Shown: positions 35,611-49,020, counted from the stretch's first letter. The stretch: 64,000 nt of DNA from Polytrichum commune (GCA_950295325.1 OX485804.1:46984429-47048428), one strand, 5' to 3'. The notes: generated by a model from the letters alone, not told the origin. Made by a program: numbers and translations.

Positions 35611-36077
35611 ATGACTCTCGCAATTCATTACTGTATCCTAACCTTGCCCACACTCACAATGGAATTATTAAACTCATACTTCCTGTGAAATATCCATTAA
35701 ATACTGAGAATCAGCTGGAAATGGAAGTTCCTAGCTCAAATCCATATTTTTGAGCATAGCGAAGACCTGTCATGTTTCTATCTGCCAACAGATACTATAA
35801 CTGTGTTTGTAATTGGGTACCAGAATAAAATCCCAGGAAGACCTGGATCCAATTTGAGGAAACAGCCTAAAGCACATGGATTATGCAACTGTCAATCAAA
35901 ATCTTGATAAATTGGCGAGCTTCAGTGCTTAATATATTGTCCATTGGCTGGAGAATGTAATCTACCAATCTCGAATTTCACCATCCTCATTTGATCAAGC
36001 CTGATAATAGGCATCTAAGTAAAATGCTGTCTAGTTTCTTCTGATTGCCACTGAAGACTATTATGTATACTTCACAA

Positions 36078-39000
36078 TTACTGTGCACCAAGGGCAAGAA
36101 TTTCTTTGTCTTGCCTCTCACTAGTAAACCAGATCCTGAAGTTGTGAAAATTATCTTCTTTGATGGAGTCTCGAATAGCCTGGAAAAATGCAAGATAATG
36201 GTACGTGTTGTGTCTGCAGGAAACAGGATACAAGTCAAAAACAATAAATCTTTGCACAGACATTGTGGACAAGTCATGCAGAGTCACTATCACATAAATT
36301 TTCACATCCTGCAAACATGGAACAGTTCCAGTGGAATGCAAGGGGGATGAACATATCATCAAAACTACTCTGCTAGAATCAAGTGACGATTAACATGCTT
36401 CTCTTTGGTTTACAAGCCAACAAAAGAAACACTTACATGTCCAAAAGGGTTTGTGCCAACATTTCGTGGGTGTTGAGCAAATGGTTGATGTAAGCTCTTG
36501 TATGCTTCTGGCAAGTGTAGCACTGGCAACCTTTCACTAATGGCGTATTATCTAACCTGTTGCAGATTTCACCACAAGTATCCAAGATGAGTTGACCACT
36601 ACGTACTTGTTGTAAACAATTGCAGAGTTAGTATGTTACAAATTTGAATGTGATGCAATTGGAACAAGACAAGTATTCGCACTTGTATGAAACAGCACGA
36701 AGATTTATCTTTGCTGAATCTGTGCCAGCTTTGGCCTTCTCCTCCATGTAAGACTGTCTATGTGACAGGCCTTTTGAGGTTGTCTTCATGCAAAATGGGA
36801 AAGTCATGGCATAGCCTCCCATGGTTAACATATACGGATATCTAGAAGAAAGGTCAAGATATATGAACCACATCATTGAAACACATGAAAAACTCAAATG
36901 TATCATTTACTCCATCCTTATATGTCACTTTAATCAAGTTTGATCTATATGAGTACTCAACAAAAAGTATGTTTTTGTAGGATACGTGCTCTCAAAGATA
37001 TCAACTCCAGCTGCTACCCCCTGGAGCACATCCTCTGCTTATCTTCAAGAGCAACTCGATCAGAAGTGTCATTTTCAGCATAAAGACCTAATTGATGAAA
37101 GCATTCTTCACCAAAATTTTGTTTTGATTTCAAGTAAACAAAAATATGAGATGTTTAATGGAACTAACCTGGCAATCCAAGCCCACTCACATGACGGAGC
37201 TTGTCCTTAGGTAGAATATTCTGTGGAAGCAGTGGAAATATCAGACCCTTCGTTGTTGAAAAGTACTCATAGGAGGTACAGCATGGTGTTAAAAACATAT
37301 CAGAAGCAATATGAAACCGACTGCAAAGCTCGAGTTATATACCATAACAGCTTCCAGAAGTTCAGCACGGTCAGTTGCAGTTTCACCCATTCCAAATCCA
37401 CCCAATGTAAAACCTGAAACCAGATATGTAACACACGCATTACATTGTATTAGTGCTATCAAAACTTAGGTGATTTCATTTCAGATTTTCCATATTTTAC
37501 CTGAAAAGACTACCTGAGAAGCTCTGAAAAGACCAACATGAATGGTTGACATTATTACCTAGCAGTGCATTCTTATATATAATACTGCTGGAAAATCTAC
37601 TGATATGCCCACTATATTGGATTGCTGTTTACTCCATGTAGTGGAACGACCACTTTAACTGCTTATTTGGTTCCAGAATTCTCATACCCTGGGCGAAGAT
37701 TGCTCTACATACCTGCCACATTTCGTATTGCCGTTTGTTGAGCAGATCGAATTCGTTGCTCAAGGCTGGTCCCTCCCAATACTACACCGAGGCATTTATT
37801 TCCATGCTCTGCCTAGAGCATAGCTTGTCAGTCTAGTTCCAGAATATACCAACTCCCTCAGTTGTAAAAAAAGATCGAACTTCTTGGTGGGTACTTAATT
37901 TTCGACCTAGTCATTGACACCTGGCAAATCTGAAAGAAAGGAGATGAACCAGGGGTGAAAGGCCCTTTGCCTAGTTCTATAACTTTGATACTCTGGTAAC
38001 TTATCTCTGGTTAATACATCATGTGGAAAACAAAAAATAAAAGAAGCAAATCTGAAACTAGTTCAAATTCTACTTCAGGAAGAGCTTGGAAGGTAGTCTG
38101 AATGCTAATGTGGCATACAGGTTGCAATGAGAGGCAATGGTCTAGCCACTGCAAGGTGCGATCAACAGACATCCGATTGCGTTTCTCTGTCACCCAACTG
38201 GGAACTTCATCCGGCAGACTGGCCCATAAATCAGGTTTGCATGCATTGACAACCTCCATGTATTTTGCAGGCCCCACCTGCCTTCCCATGAATACATTAG
38301 CAAGACAGAAAGAGAAACAGTGAAGTTGCCAAAAAGTGAAGATGCCAAAGAAGTCTACAATACAGCAGCTCCTTGACCTCCTATTTGCATATAGAGCAGT
38401 AGATTGCACTTTAGGGATCAAGCAAACGACATCCTCATAACTTGAAAATTTTACACAGACAACCTTTCAACAATCAGTGGCCCTGCCTCAAATTTCTTTT
38501 TAGACATGGCACAACCATATAGTTGGGGAACAGAAGCAAGAGGACATACTAGGCGGCGACCAGAAGAAGTCTCAAATGAGGCACCCTTTTTGGAAGCAGC
38601 CTCTCCATCTGTCTCGTCCATTAACCCATCTCTTGCCACCGCAACCATTCCATAGCCTGTTAAGCTTACAAGCTTGTGCAGCCCTCCTACATCTGCAACA
38701 ACATTTGCTGTTGGACTGTCCAAGCTGTAGACAGTGAAATATCTTGTCATCAGACCCGCACATAGGGCACATGCATGTCAGAAAGAGATAGCAGCATCAC
38801 TATTTCAAGCGGAAGGTTGAAGCACCGATATGAATTGTCAGGAAATAGCACACTCCCTCCCATCTCAAACAGGCAAAATTAATCATCCACTTGTGCTGAC
38901 GAACCAATAGTGGAAGACAACAAGTAACCATCCTTCTGTATTTCAATTTACAATCACAACCAATGACTTCAGCAACCTCCACATCACAACCACCAATTGA

Positions 39001-40022
39001 CTGATTTCTGCGAACCAACGCCAACACAGATTGAATAACCTTGCGTGTCTGGATTTGCTGAATCACAATGTTGCACCATGTTACATAGGCCTATTTGCGT
39101 GACCAAAAAAACACAGTAGAATGGACAACGGTGACGTTTGTCATAACGGTTGCATTCGCTCTGTGTTAAACCCTAAACCCTTGTGCTGAACCCTACACCT
39201 TAAACCCTAAATCCTACACCCTTTCTCCGTGATAAATCCAAACTCTGCTGAATTTTTGGTGCCCTGATAATTCTTCAGCCGCAATTTGGAATTCCCAGAC
39301 GAAGAGGGGACACGAGATGACTCCGATGTTGCCGCCATTGCGAATTATGGCGTTAATTCATCTTCAAGTTAGTCTTATTGATTCCCAGACATTAACGAGA
39401 ATTAGAGGAACCTTGAGGACTACTGCCTCCTTTCAAAGGCGAACACCTTGAATGGGTGCAAACAAGTCGACCTGCACCTCATCTCCCCTGAGGGCGAGCC
39501 CCTACGTTCCCAGATGGCAGGTTGAAAATATCCGGTTCAACTGGATACTCCCACAATAATTGGGTGAACCATAGTTGCAGGGTGCACCAGGAATAAATCA
39601 ATTGCTAGGTAGTTCCCAAACAAATAATCATGCAAAAAAAAAACTAAAAAAACTTGGGATTGCTCCGAAACGGCAATTAATCCCGCATTGAAGAACTGCT
39701 GAAGGAGATTCCTGATTCGATTGTAACTCATAATCTGCTCAACCGCAAGTTGGGTTGTGATGTAAGGTTTGAAAATTGGCATGAGAGACAATTGGTTGGG
39801 CAGGGAGGAAGGGAGATGAAATGCTTACAAGTGGAGGGGGCTGACTTGACAAGTGCGAGCGTCGGGGTGGAGCGAATCGAAGAGGTCGGGCGGGATGAAA
39901 GCGGGCAAGCCCTTGCGCGTTAGAATGAGCAAGCTTGGGGTCTCCAGTTGCTGGAGACCCGCTGCCAATTGCAAGGAGCCCAAACGAGCCTGCGCGCTCC
40001 ATGCCCGCACAGCAAACTCCAT
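36078..40022 (-). CDS. QTRT2: Queuine tRNA-ribosyltransferase accessory subunit 2
   Basis: Partner of QTRT1 in the enzyme that swaps guanine 34 for queuine in GUN-anticodon tRNAs (family knowledge). Ten minus-strand exons in phase give 404 residues (human about 415): 40022-39829, 38724-38550, 38277-38119, 37812-37713, 37413-37343, 37220-37169, 37034-36986, 36841-36683, 36556-36437, 36213-36078. The N-terminus has ARLGSLQL and [33 protein letters not shown] and [10 protein letters not shown] match the family core. [52 protein letters not shown] and [18 protein letters not shown] follow. The zinc site is complete: GCQCYTC (Cys 330, 332, 335) and His 361 in DIHNTYHYL, with family spacing. No QTRT1 gene lies in this window. 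Confidence 0.95.
39165..39235. promoter_or_regulatory. Telo-box-like cluster in QTRT2 intron 1
   Basis: Several AAACCCTA-type motifs ('taaaccctaaaccc', 'ttaaaccctaaatcc') and near-variants fall within about 70 bp. Similar motifs also flank the start of the gene near 40065 and 40130. Telo-boxes are known promoter elements of plant housekeeping genes. Remains of interstitial telomere repeat is the alternative. Confidence 0.5.
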
Positions 40023-40195
40023 CGCTCGCTCGCTCGCTCGATCACTGCACCCGCTCCGCCATCCACACCCTAAACCTCTCTTCTGGAGAGTTTCATGAAG
40101 GCCGCCTGCTTGAGTCCAGGGTTCAGGGTTTAAGGTTTCAAGGGTATGAATAACAAAGTTTCATATCATCTAAGGTAAGTCTCAATATGGCCAAC

Positions 40196-40370
40196 ATAAT
40201 TGGGAGGACTTATTATTATGGCCTCTTAATGAGCTCATACTCTTCAATTTGTTAACGAATAAGATATTCAAATGATTTCCGAACATTGTGAGGGAATTGG
40301 CTACAATCTCGATTTGGATTTACTAACCATCTCATACTAATCGTGTGATTCATTTTCTAGGAGAATTGGG
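40196..40370 (+). repeat. R1 dispersed repeat (right part)
   Basis: Has 'aacataattgggagga', 'cctcttaatgagctcatact', 'acgaataagatattc' and 'gaattggctacaatctcgat', shared with the copies at 22236 and 51377. Confidence 0.55.
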
Positions 40371-40395
40371 CTAGTCGGAATAAAGGTATCATTTA

Positions 40396-40882
40396 GGGCC
40401 TGTTCACATGGGTTTCAAGTCCCAAGTCCCACTCATGTAAGCAAGTCCAAAATAGAGGCAAAGCCCAACTTGCGAGCCTCAAGTAACCACTAAAATATGG
40501 TTAATTATCATTAAAATTAGATCTTCATTATTTTATGCAAAAATATTTGCGGGACGGGTTGAGAGTGTGTCTAGCTTTTTGCTTGACCCAATTCACAATA
40601 CAAGTCCCAAGCCTCACCTCCAAAAGGCAAAAAGTGTTGCCATGTAGGCATGCATGTCAAGGTTGGGACTTAGGACTTGGGACCCCATGTGAAGTGGTAA
40701 GTCCCAACTTCCATGCTCTCAACGGTTGAGATTGCATGGATTGACCTCATGTGACTTGGGACTTAGGACTTGGGACCCCATGTGAAGTGGTAAGTCCCAA
40801 CTTCCATGCTCTCAACGGTTGAGATTGCATGGATTGACCTCATGTGACTTGGGACTTAGGACTTGGAACCCCCTATGAACCG
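40396..40882. mobile_element. Harbinger/Tourist-like MITE, member 1
   Basis: The left end is GGGCCTGTTCACATGGG after TTA. The right end is an incomplete counterpart (inward CGGTTCATAGGGGGTTCC). Interior landmarks are 'aagtcccaagtccc', 'aatatggttaattatcat', 'ttatgcaaaaatatttgcgg' and 'gttgccatgtaggcatgcat'; all recur in the element at 61625-62031. It contains an identical tandem duplication of 93 bp ('gaccccatgtgaagtggtaa' at 40681 and 40774). Confidence 0.75.
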
Positions 40883-40904
40883 TAATTTTATGGAGCTCAT
40901 ATGC

Positions 40905-41125
40905 ACATCTTAATCATTATCTAGGTGAAGATTCTCATCCTCATTTAGTGGCCATATAGGTCCCACCCCCCCCCCCAAAAAAAAAAACTAAAATAAAAAA
41001 TCATGTTTATTGTTGAGCTTAGAATAGTTGGCATATTTTGAGCATGTAATCCTTGAATCTCTTTGGTGCCCATTCTTAGATCCACATTTAACCACATACC
41101 ACTCAATTATAGGTGTCGAAAATAT
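40905..41125 (-). repeat. R1 dispersed repeat
   Basis: Landmarks on the minus strand are 'tgagtggtatgtggttaaat', 'gatctaagaatgggcacc', 'tgctcaaaatatgccaac' and 'gaggatgagaatcttcacc'. It is interrupted by a C-run/A-run at 40967-40987. Confidence 0.65.
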
Positions 41126-44100
41126 TGTTGTGTTCGATTTAGGAACATCTACGTTATATATTTTGGCAACCTGTGGTGAGGGTAGGTGGGCACCAACACA
41201 ACCACTGTTCTAAACTTCCAAAACGCCCAGCCTTTAATGGCAACATGATAAGTAGATTGTTTGGGGATGGTACGCAACATTAATTCCATATGTACATGTG
41301 CAACAAATCGGGATGACATGGATCCAAACTAGTCATAATGCATTTTGGCAACCAACATCAAGGGCACGTGAGCACCAACAAAGTCATCGTTCAAAAGTTT
41401 CAATACATTTGGTCATTGGCAACAACGTGTTGAGCAAATGGTTTGGGGAAATCATCTACAACAAAATCTCATACTACTTGTTTGCAAAATCTCGTAAGAG
41501 CTTTGTTGACATTTAAAGGTTAAGCTAAGATAAGTGGGCCTAAAATGGAGACTTTAAGCTCCGCACTGACTTCTCCTAGGATGTTAACATAATTAATAAA
41601 AGATGATCAACAAATCCAAATCAAGGCCATAGCCAATTCCTCAAATTTTAAGAGCTCATTTGAATTGCTTCATTCATTATTGGAGTTAATACTCTTGAAT
41701 AGTCATGTACGTCCCCCAATTCTATTCCATGTCTAACAAGTACAAAAAAATACCATTGAAATGTGGACAATTTGATCAATAATAATTATGCAAATGGATT
41801 GTGATGCAGTAAGTTCGAGCACGAATTCAATAAAACTCCATTCATGTGAGGTACTCACCTAGAATGGGTGCAAACTCAAAGACTCATTCAGTCTGCATGT
41901 GTATATTTACTTACAAAAATGTACAGTATTTAAGTGCTCACTGATCATTTACCTTTGGAAACTGGCAAGGTGATAAAATTTCCAATAAGGGTGCATGTGT
42001 GAAGCGATTCTCTCGCACATGCCCAACCCTGAGTAGAACCACAACATTAGGACCAACATGCCTAGTTAAGTAATCCCAAAAGAAGCCAACAAGATCACAT
42101 TATACCCATTGCAAATCTGTTGGCATTCGAAAATAAGGGCCGGTTTACACTACGGTGGAGAAGGCCTCCGGTCGGTCAAGAATGCTTGGCCAAGACATGG
42201 TTATATGAGGCAAATGGTGGATGTGCCGGAGAAGAATTAAAGGCAATAAAATATTTCTTAAGGAGTCTTGACCGGTTGAAGTCTAAACACCTAGAGGAGA
42301 AGTTTAGCGGAGAAGTCCACCGGAGAAGTCCACCGGAGAAGTCCACCGGTGAAGAGAAGTTCACCTAATGGTGAAGATTTTTTGTGATAAATAACCATAA
42401 TTCTCTACATTCACATTGTATCAAAAGATTTCAACAAGAATTGTGTTCATAAGAATTGTGTAATATAATGTTCAATTTTATTCAAAAGATAATGAAAATT
42501 GCCAAATTGCCAATTGTCAAGTTTGGCCCATGTAGGGAATAAATGTCTCCTTGGGTGTTTAAGAATGAAGAGGCGAAAACCCATACACATTGGACAAAGC
42601 ACTACTCTTTGGTATTATTTAAGACATGCTCTCCTCTTAATCATCCTCATCAATTTCTCTCTTCTTATCTTTGATCTTCAATCATGGATAATCGAAGAAG
42701 AGAGATTTTGTGCTCTCTTATGATCTTTATGGTTTTGAAGTATTTTATCGTTTCAACTATGGCGATACAAAAAACCATCATGTATCACCATAATGCTTCA
42801 ATTATGATGATGGCATATTTTTTGTTTGGGAGCAAGGAGAGGGCTCAAAATAATTCTCACTACCAATGAGGTCATCCTCATCTTGGCTACTACCAAACTG
42901 AAATTGTGAGTAGCCAGCCATTGCGAAAAAAAATTGCACAAAAAAAAATCACTAAGGAGCTACTACAACAAAGAGAGCTGACTAATCTTGTCTAGATTAC
43001 ATTCTTGTTACATTAGGTCATGTTACACCTAATGTCAAGTCATGTTATGTAAGAAAATTGACAACATACATCCCTGATAGACCAGGGTCTTGATAATTTC
43101 CAGGTATAATATTCCATATTTCCGAGTACTGATTCATATATTCTTCAGTATGCATAGATGTGACTGTATACGACTTGTTAAGGAATGAATCCTTTATTAC
43201 TCAACTAGCCCAGTGAGTATTCCTGTACCCATATCCCTCATAAGGTCAGTGCCTTATCAACAGAATGTACATATCCAACACTCATACCACCCAAATGCAT
43301 ATAGTCTTCTAATTCCTCAACAGGTATTAGAATATGCTGGGTCTGATGTAAGGTCATTTCACCCCCGATCATTAGTCACGCAGTGTACATGACAGGATCC
43401 TCCGGGATCATAGAGTACTGTAGTATGATATAATCCCTTTTCGAGTATTATACTAAATACCCTCTTCCAGTTATAACTCATTTAACCAGGATATAACAGC
43501 CTTAGTCAATAAGTTATTATGTGGTCTCAATAATCAAGCAGAGCAACTCCATATATCATAAAGTATAGAGTCATCAAAGAGATCTTGCAGACGTCCCATA
43601 TAACCAGCCTCCCAGTATGTCTTCTTTCTTATCAGAAGAATAAGAGTACTGAGTTGACTCATAACTAAACTTAAGTGATTCATAAGAGATTTTTCCATAA
43701 AATTTAACAGGAATATACGAGATAGACCTGTATATGTGTTCATAAGAACACTTCATAGTAACATCCATTCTTACAGTCACCTCTTCATTATTATGCAGTA
43801 ATAGATCATTTCCCAAAATAATCATTAGAAGTATATGTAGTTTGAATATACTTATACAATATGTCCTCAGAGGGACATTCTCCTACTCTCCTCTCATCTG
43901 GTCAGTATTCAGCATAGACGTTTTACATAGTACTCATGAGACTTTACTCCAATCCGAAGAATAGTGTTCTTATTTCATCAATTTACTGTTACCACATATG
44001 GACAGTATATCAGATAGTTCAGTAAACACAGGCACAGCAGGGAAGTCACGTCAAAACTTCACCGCTGTTTATGAATATTTGCCATTCTTTCATAGTTCCT

Positions 44101-44941
44101 GCCTGCTCTATGTCGGTTAGCCTTTGCAGGAATCAATCAGCTTATAGAGTATGTAAACAGTAGTTTATCAAGTAAGATAATACTCATGATCAAATTTTCT
44201 GGGTTTCAAAGAGAAGTGTCAAGAAAGATTGAATGAGTGGACAATTTCTTCGCAAGGTGCTCAACACTTGTAGAAGAGGTCCTCTCACCTGTGCCCATGC
44301 TCCCCACAATTACCAAGAAGTATGTTAGTAGAGCATACAACAGGTGTCAACAGACCTCTTACTTGTCATCGATGTCAACAAGGCTATATCACCTCCTTGG
44401 AAATATATGAAGTAAATATCATACTCTTAACACACAATCTTGAATCAAGAATTGGTCGTATTTGTTAAGCTCAAGACTGACTATCCCTTGTAATTATACT
44501 CCATTTCAGGTGTAGTCATTGCATTCTCATCAGTTTCCTGGATTCACACCTTGAAATCCTCCTGAGACGACCTACTCTTGTTCATCCTGTTAATTTTTCG
44601 GGATCTTTGATCGGTGTAGAAAAATGGCAATTCAGAGCTGTACTACACTCAGTATGAATATGTGCTGTGTTCTTCCCTCGTTAAGTACAATGGACCTGGG
44701 AAAAATCTATCGCAGACACAAGCAGACTCCTCAACTGCTCATAAGAGTCACTACGTCCATCTGCACCATCACTTCAGGAGCTAGTCTATGGAGAAATCTA
44801 GCACTGTCTACTGTTAGGAGCCACTTCACACCTGATGCGAGACTTGTCAGAGATGTTTATCTCAGTCTGTACTCGTACTTTTATACTATTATTTCCTTTT
44901 TCGACGGGCAGCCCGCAGGAAATTTGGGTGGAGCTCCTTGA

Positions 44942-44944
<3 letters not shown>

Positions 44945-44999
<55 letters not shown>
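44945..44999 (+). repeat. (AG)n microsatellite
   Basis: About 27 uninterrupted AG units inside the 3.2-kb Harbinger-like element. Confidence 0.95.
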
Positions 45000-45001
<2 letters not shown>

Positions 45002-45082
45002 CTTGCCAACACCTTAGGTTTTGAAAAAAACGAGATCTGAAATCTACGGTCCATATCTGTTTTTGAAAATTAATTTTTTATT

Positions 45083-45146
45083 GAGTTGGGCTTCTCCGGC
45101 CTCTTGAGGCCGGACAAGAAACTCCTCCTCCGGAGAAGCCCAACTC
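45083..45146. repeat. Perfect 17-bp palindrome
   Basis: GAGTTGGGCTTCTCCGG (45083-45099) and its exact reverse complement (45130-45146) with a 30-base spacer. The spacer itself has a small inverted repeat (CCGGCCTC/GAGGCCGG overlapping the arm). It lies inside the Harbinger-like element. Confidence 0.85.
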
Positions 45147-48100
45147 CAAAAAGTGCCGCCATGTAGGCGGCCATGTCATTTGTCATCCATGAGAAAAGTT
45201 CACCACCATTGTTTTCTTCACGTAGTGTAAACACCCACCGGTCAAGAGTTGCATTTTCGACCAATCACAATTGAGAAACGCCCTTTTTTTCATGACCGGT
45301 GGACTTCTCCACCGTAGTGTAAACTGGCCCTAAGCTTGTACGCATTTTCCATTGATTTATGTCTCGATCGGTGAAAGGTTCGCCTTGGCTGGGCCATTGA
45401 TGCAGCGGCCATGGTGGTCGAAAATGGAGCCATGGCAAGGGCAATCAAAAGTTGAATCAATGGGGTTCCACTTCACAATACACTTCATGTGTGGACACAC
45501 CGCTGCAACCACAAGCACATGGAATGCCACCTTTAACCTTAACAATTACTAGTTCATTGAGTTGCTTGATTAGTTTCAACTATTGAAACCATGAAGACTA
45601 CTGATAACTTTAAATGTGATCCCTAAATGCCCAAGGGTTTTGAGCAATTTCAATATATACTATAAAAAGTATTTTCTTCTTTATGGAAGAGAGAACTTCT
45701 TAAGACAAAGTTGTCTTTGAAACAATTGGTATATAAATCTATAAAGTTAGTTTTTAAAATGAAGATTAAAATGTTTATTTGGGTATTAAGAAAGGGATAT
45801 CATCTGAACATACCTCATAAATATATTGAATCTTTCTTAGTGGAAATTTTTGTCGTAAATTTGCTATACATGAGAATAGCATGTCATGAAAAGCAAGGAC
45901 TTTGACAAGCCATCAAAAGCAAACAATCCGTCTCATTGTGGTGGGGTGGGCTCAGCTATTCCTCAAGTCTTCACCCTAATGAGACCATCACATTTTATAT
46001 TATGTTTCAATTTTTTTTAACATGCATACATAATCATCTTAGTAAAACACATAACAGAATTGAAACAAAAATGTTAGTTTTCGTTTCTTAATGATTATTT
46101 AAATAAGTATTTAGAGAATTTCAGCTTTTTATTATATTTCATTTTTGTGCATGAACAGAGAAAAATATTTGCAAACCTCATATATGGAGAAAACCAACAT
46201 TTGAGTGAAAGTCAATAGTTTCAAAAATACAGTGATTTTGTTGGGAGAACCATTCACCAATTGGGGGTTGGCCATGAAGTCAATGGGGAACCATAAATAC
46301 TATGGTAAATCCAAACCCACTTTTCAAAACACTACTATAAAGAAAACCTCGCACATTCCCCCTACAAAGTATTCTCTTCTCGGAAAGGACCTCCAACCGT
46401 ACACTTAGGAGGTAGTACCCTTGAGCTCGAGACCACAATGTGGTCTCGAATAACATTAGGGTGAAGGCTTTGTGAATCTCACTTTATATCTTATCTTGAA
46501 AATACAAAAAAGTTTAGAGATAATAAGGGTTGAGGGTAGAATAAAAAAATGGAAGAGATTAAGGAGTTTGCATACCAGAGTATTTGTGGGCATTTCCTTG
46601 ACCATCTTTATAAACCTCCACTTTATTGACACCCTTCTCGACCACATAACCACTACAAGGACATAGGTCCTCAATGTCGATGGTGTCAGTACCCACGAGT
46701 GGAATGAAATCCTTCAAACCATGTCCATGTCAAAAGTTATAGTGGTTAAATCCTGCAACATGCTCTAACTGAATCTGCAACCTTGCAAATGCATGGAGTA
46801 AAAATTGATCTAGCTTCAGCTAATTTTGCATCAAATAGCAATGTACAAGTCCTACATTCATCACTACTTGTGGATGCCAGCTATCATAATTGTTGTAATG
46901 CAACAATTTAAGTCTTGATCAAGCTCATTCCACTCCAAGATTATGAGTGTGATGAACTAAATAATTGCAACTTGTTTCTTTAACTACTAAACCTTTTTGT
47001 AGCCCATTTTGGGCCTCTCATACATATGGTATTTTGAAAGTGTACAACATGAATATTCTAGATTGTGATGTGACTTTATCTTAGATGATTAAAGCTTGTT
47101 TTCATGCAAAGGTTATTCTTCTTGACACTTGGACACAAAGTAATTGATGAAGATTTCATATCATCCAATATAAAGAGAGAATACAGAGTATGAACATGCT
47201 AACTGCCTTCAGGGGTTAAAAGGAACATCTCATATTTCACATTTCTCATAGTCTTCAAGCCTCAACCCCATTATTAGCAATGTCATGTGGTTCTACTATT
47301 GAATGTTAAGGAAGGAAGGGCCATACCTGAATAGTGTGAGATGACACCTCCCCCAAGCTACTCAATGTGGACTTTGAGACAGGTGGTTTTCGACGGGGAT
47401 CATAGGCAACTACCCATGGGTTTTCCCTCCCAAAAATCATGTCTGTGATGAGAATGCCAGCTATTGTGCTCCCTGTCATACCTTGTCCACTATCCCCTGT
47501 GGCACAAAACAACAAAGGAGCCACAATAGAGTTATCCATGTAAAGCAGATGAAACCATGGGTTTAGTCCCAAACCCTGAGTTCATGAGAATGTACACAAA
47601 GTCACCCAAGTTTCCTTAATGCTTAAATTACCATACCCAAAGAGTGGTGTCAGGCTATTAAAAACCGGTTTTTTGGCTTGTCCTCCTAGGATGGGTGGGC
47701 CACGCTAGCCTTGCATAGGCCGATCTGGGAATTAGGACTACAGGTTTCATGTGCATATCCTATTAGAGATCCTAAAATTCTCTCAAAGTCTTTGAGATGG
47801 CACGAGGAGGTCCCAAAAATTTCACCAACTTTCTAAATAGGCTCCGATACACAACGAGCTAACGAGCTCTGAAATAGAAAGTTTTCTCAAAGAAGGATCA
47901 AACCCACGGTTTCGTCTCTCTTTGAGGGACTTTACAGATAACTCTAATGCAAGTATTAAGACTAAATATCATCACATGGTCCATCATTCCAAGAGCAATA
48001 GGTAATCACCAGAGTTAGATACATACCTGTGACAATGTATTGGTCACTTTTGCCTGCCTCGAGTGGATCAAGGCCAATGAGGTGCAAGTAGTCTAAAGGC

Positions 48101-48543
48101 TCATACACCTGCATACAGTGAGTTGGAACCAGAACATGAAGGTAAGCCAAGCTATTTAATTCTCTAGAAAATTCAGACAAAGGAAGAAATTGTTGCGAGT
48201 TTCACACCTGGCCGGTCCATTTATAGACGACTTCTCCAGCTATCGTCCACCTTTGCTTTAGCCCACTTCTCGAGGTCCCCGTATGGATCATGGTATTCTT
48301 TTGGCTTCATCCCAGTGCTATTGTCCTCCCCTCCAACAATGAGGACATCAAACTCGTGTTTCAGCTCAGTGCGTACATAATGGTAAGGCTCATCTGTGTC
48401 CCACCATTCAGCCTTCCTGTAAGAGGTAGATGTGTGCTATTTAGATACTTTTCTCTCTGCACCCACTTCACGTAGGAGATGAAACATGCAATTGATGCAA
48501 CATTATCAGCATATTCAAATCACCCCCGTAACCATTTGCCTCA

Positions 48544-48760
48544 TGATTTTCGGAGCTGATATGAATATTTTATTCATTATCAAAATGAAGATTCTCGTGC
48601 TCATTAAGTGGTCCCCTCCAATCGTGCTGGCTATTGAGTCTAGAATGGTTAGCATATTTTGAGTACATAGAACAATCTCTTTTGAGCGGATCTTATTGGT
48701 ATCCATTCTACAATCTGTACCTAACCACATACAACTCAAATATTGGTGTTGGTATTATTA
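48544..48760 (-). repeat. R1 dispersed repeat in FAD-Rieske intron 4
   Basis: Landmarks on the minus strand are 'ttgagttgtatgtggttagg', 'gtactcaaaatatgctaacc', 'attctagactcaatagcc' and 'cttaatgagcacgagaatct'. It is among the best-preserved copies. Confidence 0.7.
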
Positions 48761-49020
48761 TTGTGTTGGAATTACGCATGTCTACCTTATGACCACATTA
48801 GAAGTATGAAATGTTCATATTGTAAAAATCAGAGGCAAGGACATTGCGGAACTTGATTGCTCTTGAACATGCCTTTCTAGCTCGAGTGTAAAACTCTTTC
48901 CACAAACAAGACCGAATTTTGTGTTGGAGTGTAGTCTCTGAAGCTCCATTAGAACAGCTTTCCTTCCCTATTCTAGAACATAGCGCTAGACAGCAGAGCC
49001 CAACATTTTCCTTTTTAATT

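Larger units (their letters stand above)
42137..45330. mobile_element. Harbinger-like element, 3.2 kb
   Basis: The left end GGGCCGGTTTACACTACGG and the right end (inward GGGCCAGTTTACACTACGG) extend as about 27-bp inverted repeats with one mismatch. They are flanked by TAA (42134-42136 and 45331-45333). A three-base TWA target site and GGGCC termini fit the PIF/Harbinger class. The left part has 'ggagaagtccacc' in triplicate (42309-42349); the right part has a 17-bp palindrome and an (AG)n tract. A short frame (42684-42869, plus, starting MDNRRREILCSL after a TATA-like and UTR-like stretch) could be a truncated transposase start, but no DDE motif is visible. The element ends 26 bp past the stop codon of the FAD-Rieske gene. 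Confidence 0.75.

Noticed and set aside
38800..39791. Minus-strand frames inside QTRT2 intron 1
   Set aside because: QTRT2 exons 1 and 2 join in phase without them and they match nothing in the family.
46711..46760. Upstream extension of FAD-Rieske exon 8 through GFNHYNF
   Set aside because: That frame meets an in-frame TGA; the acceptor just before 46711 keeps phase and avoids the stop.
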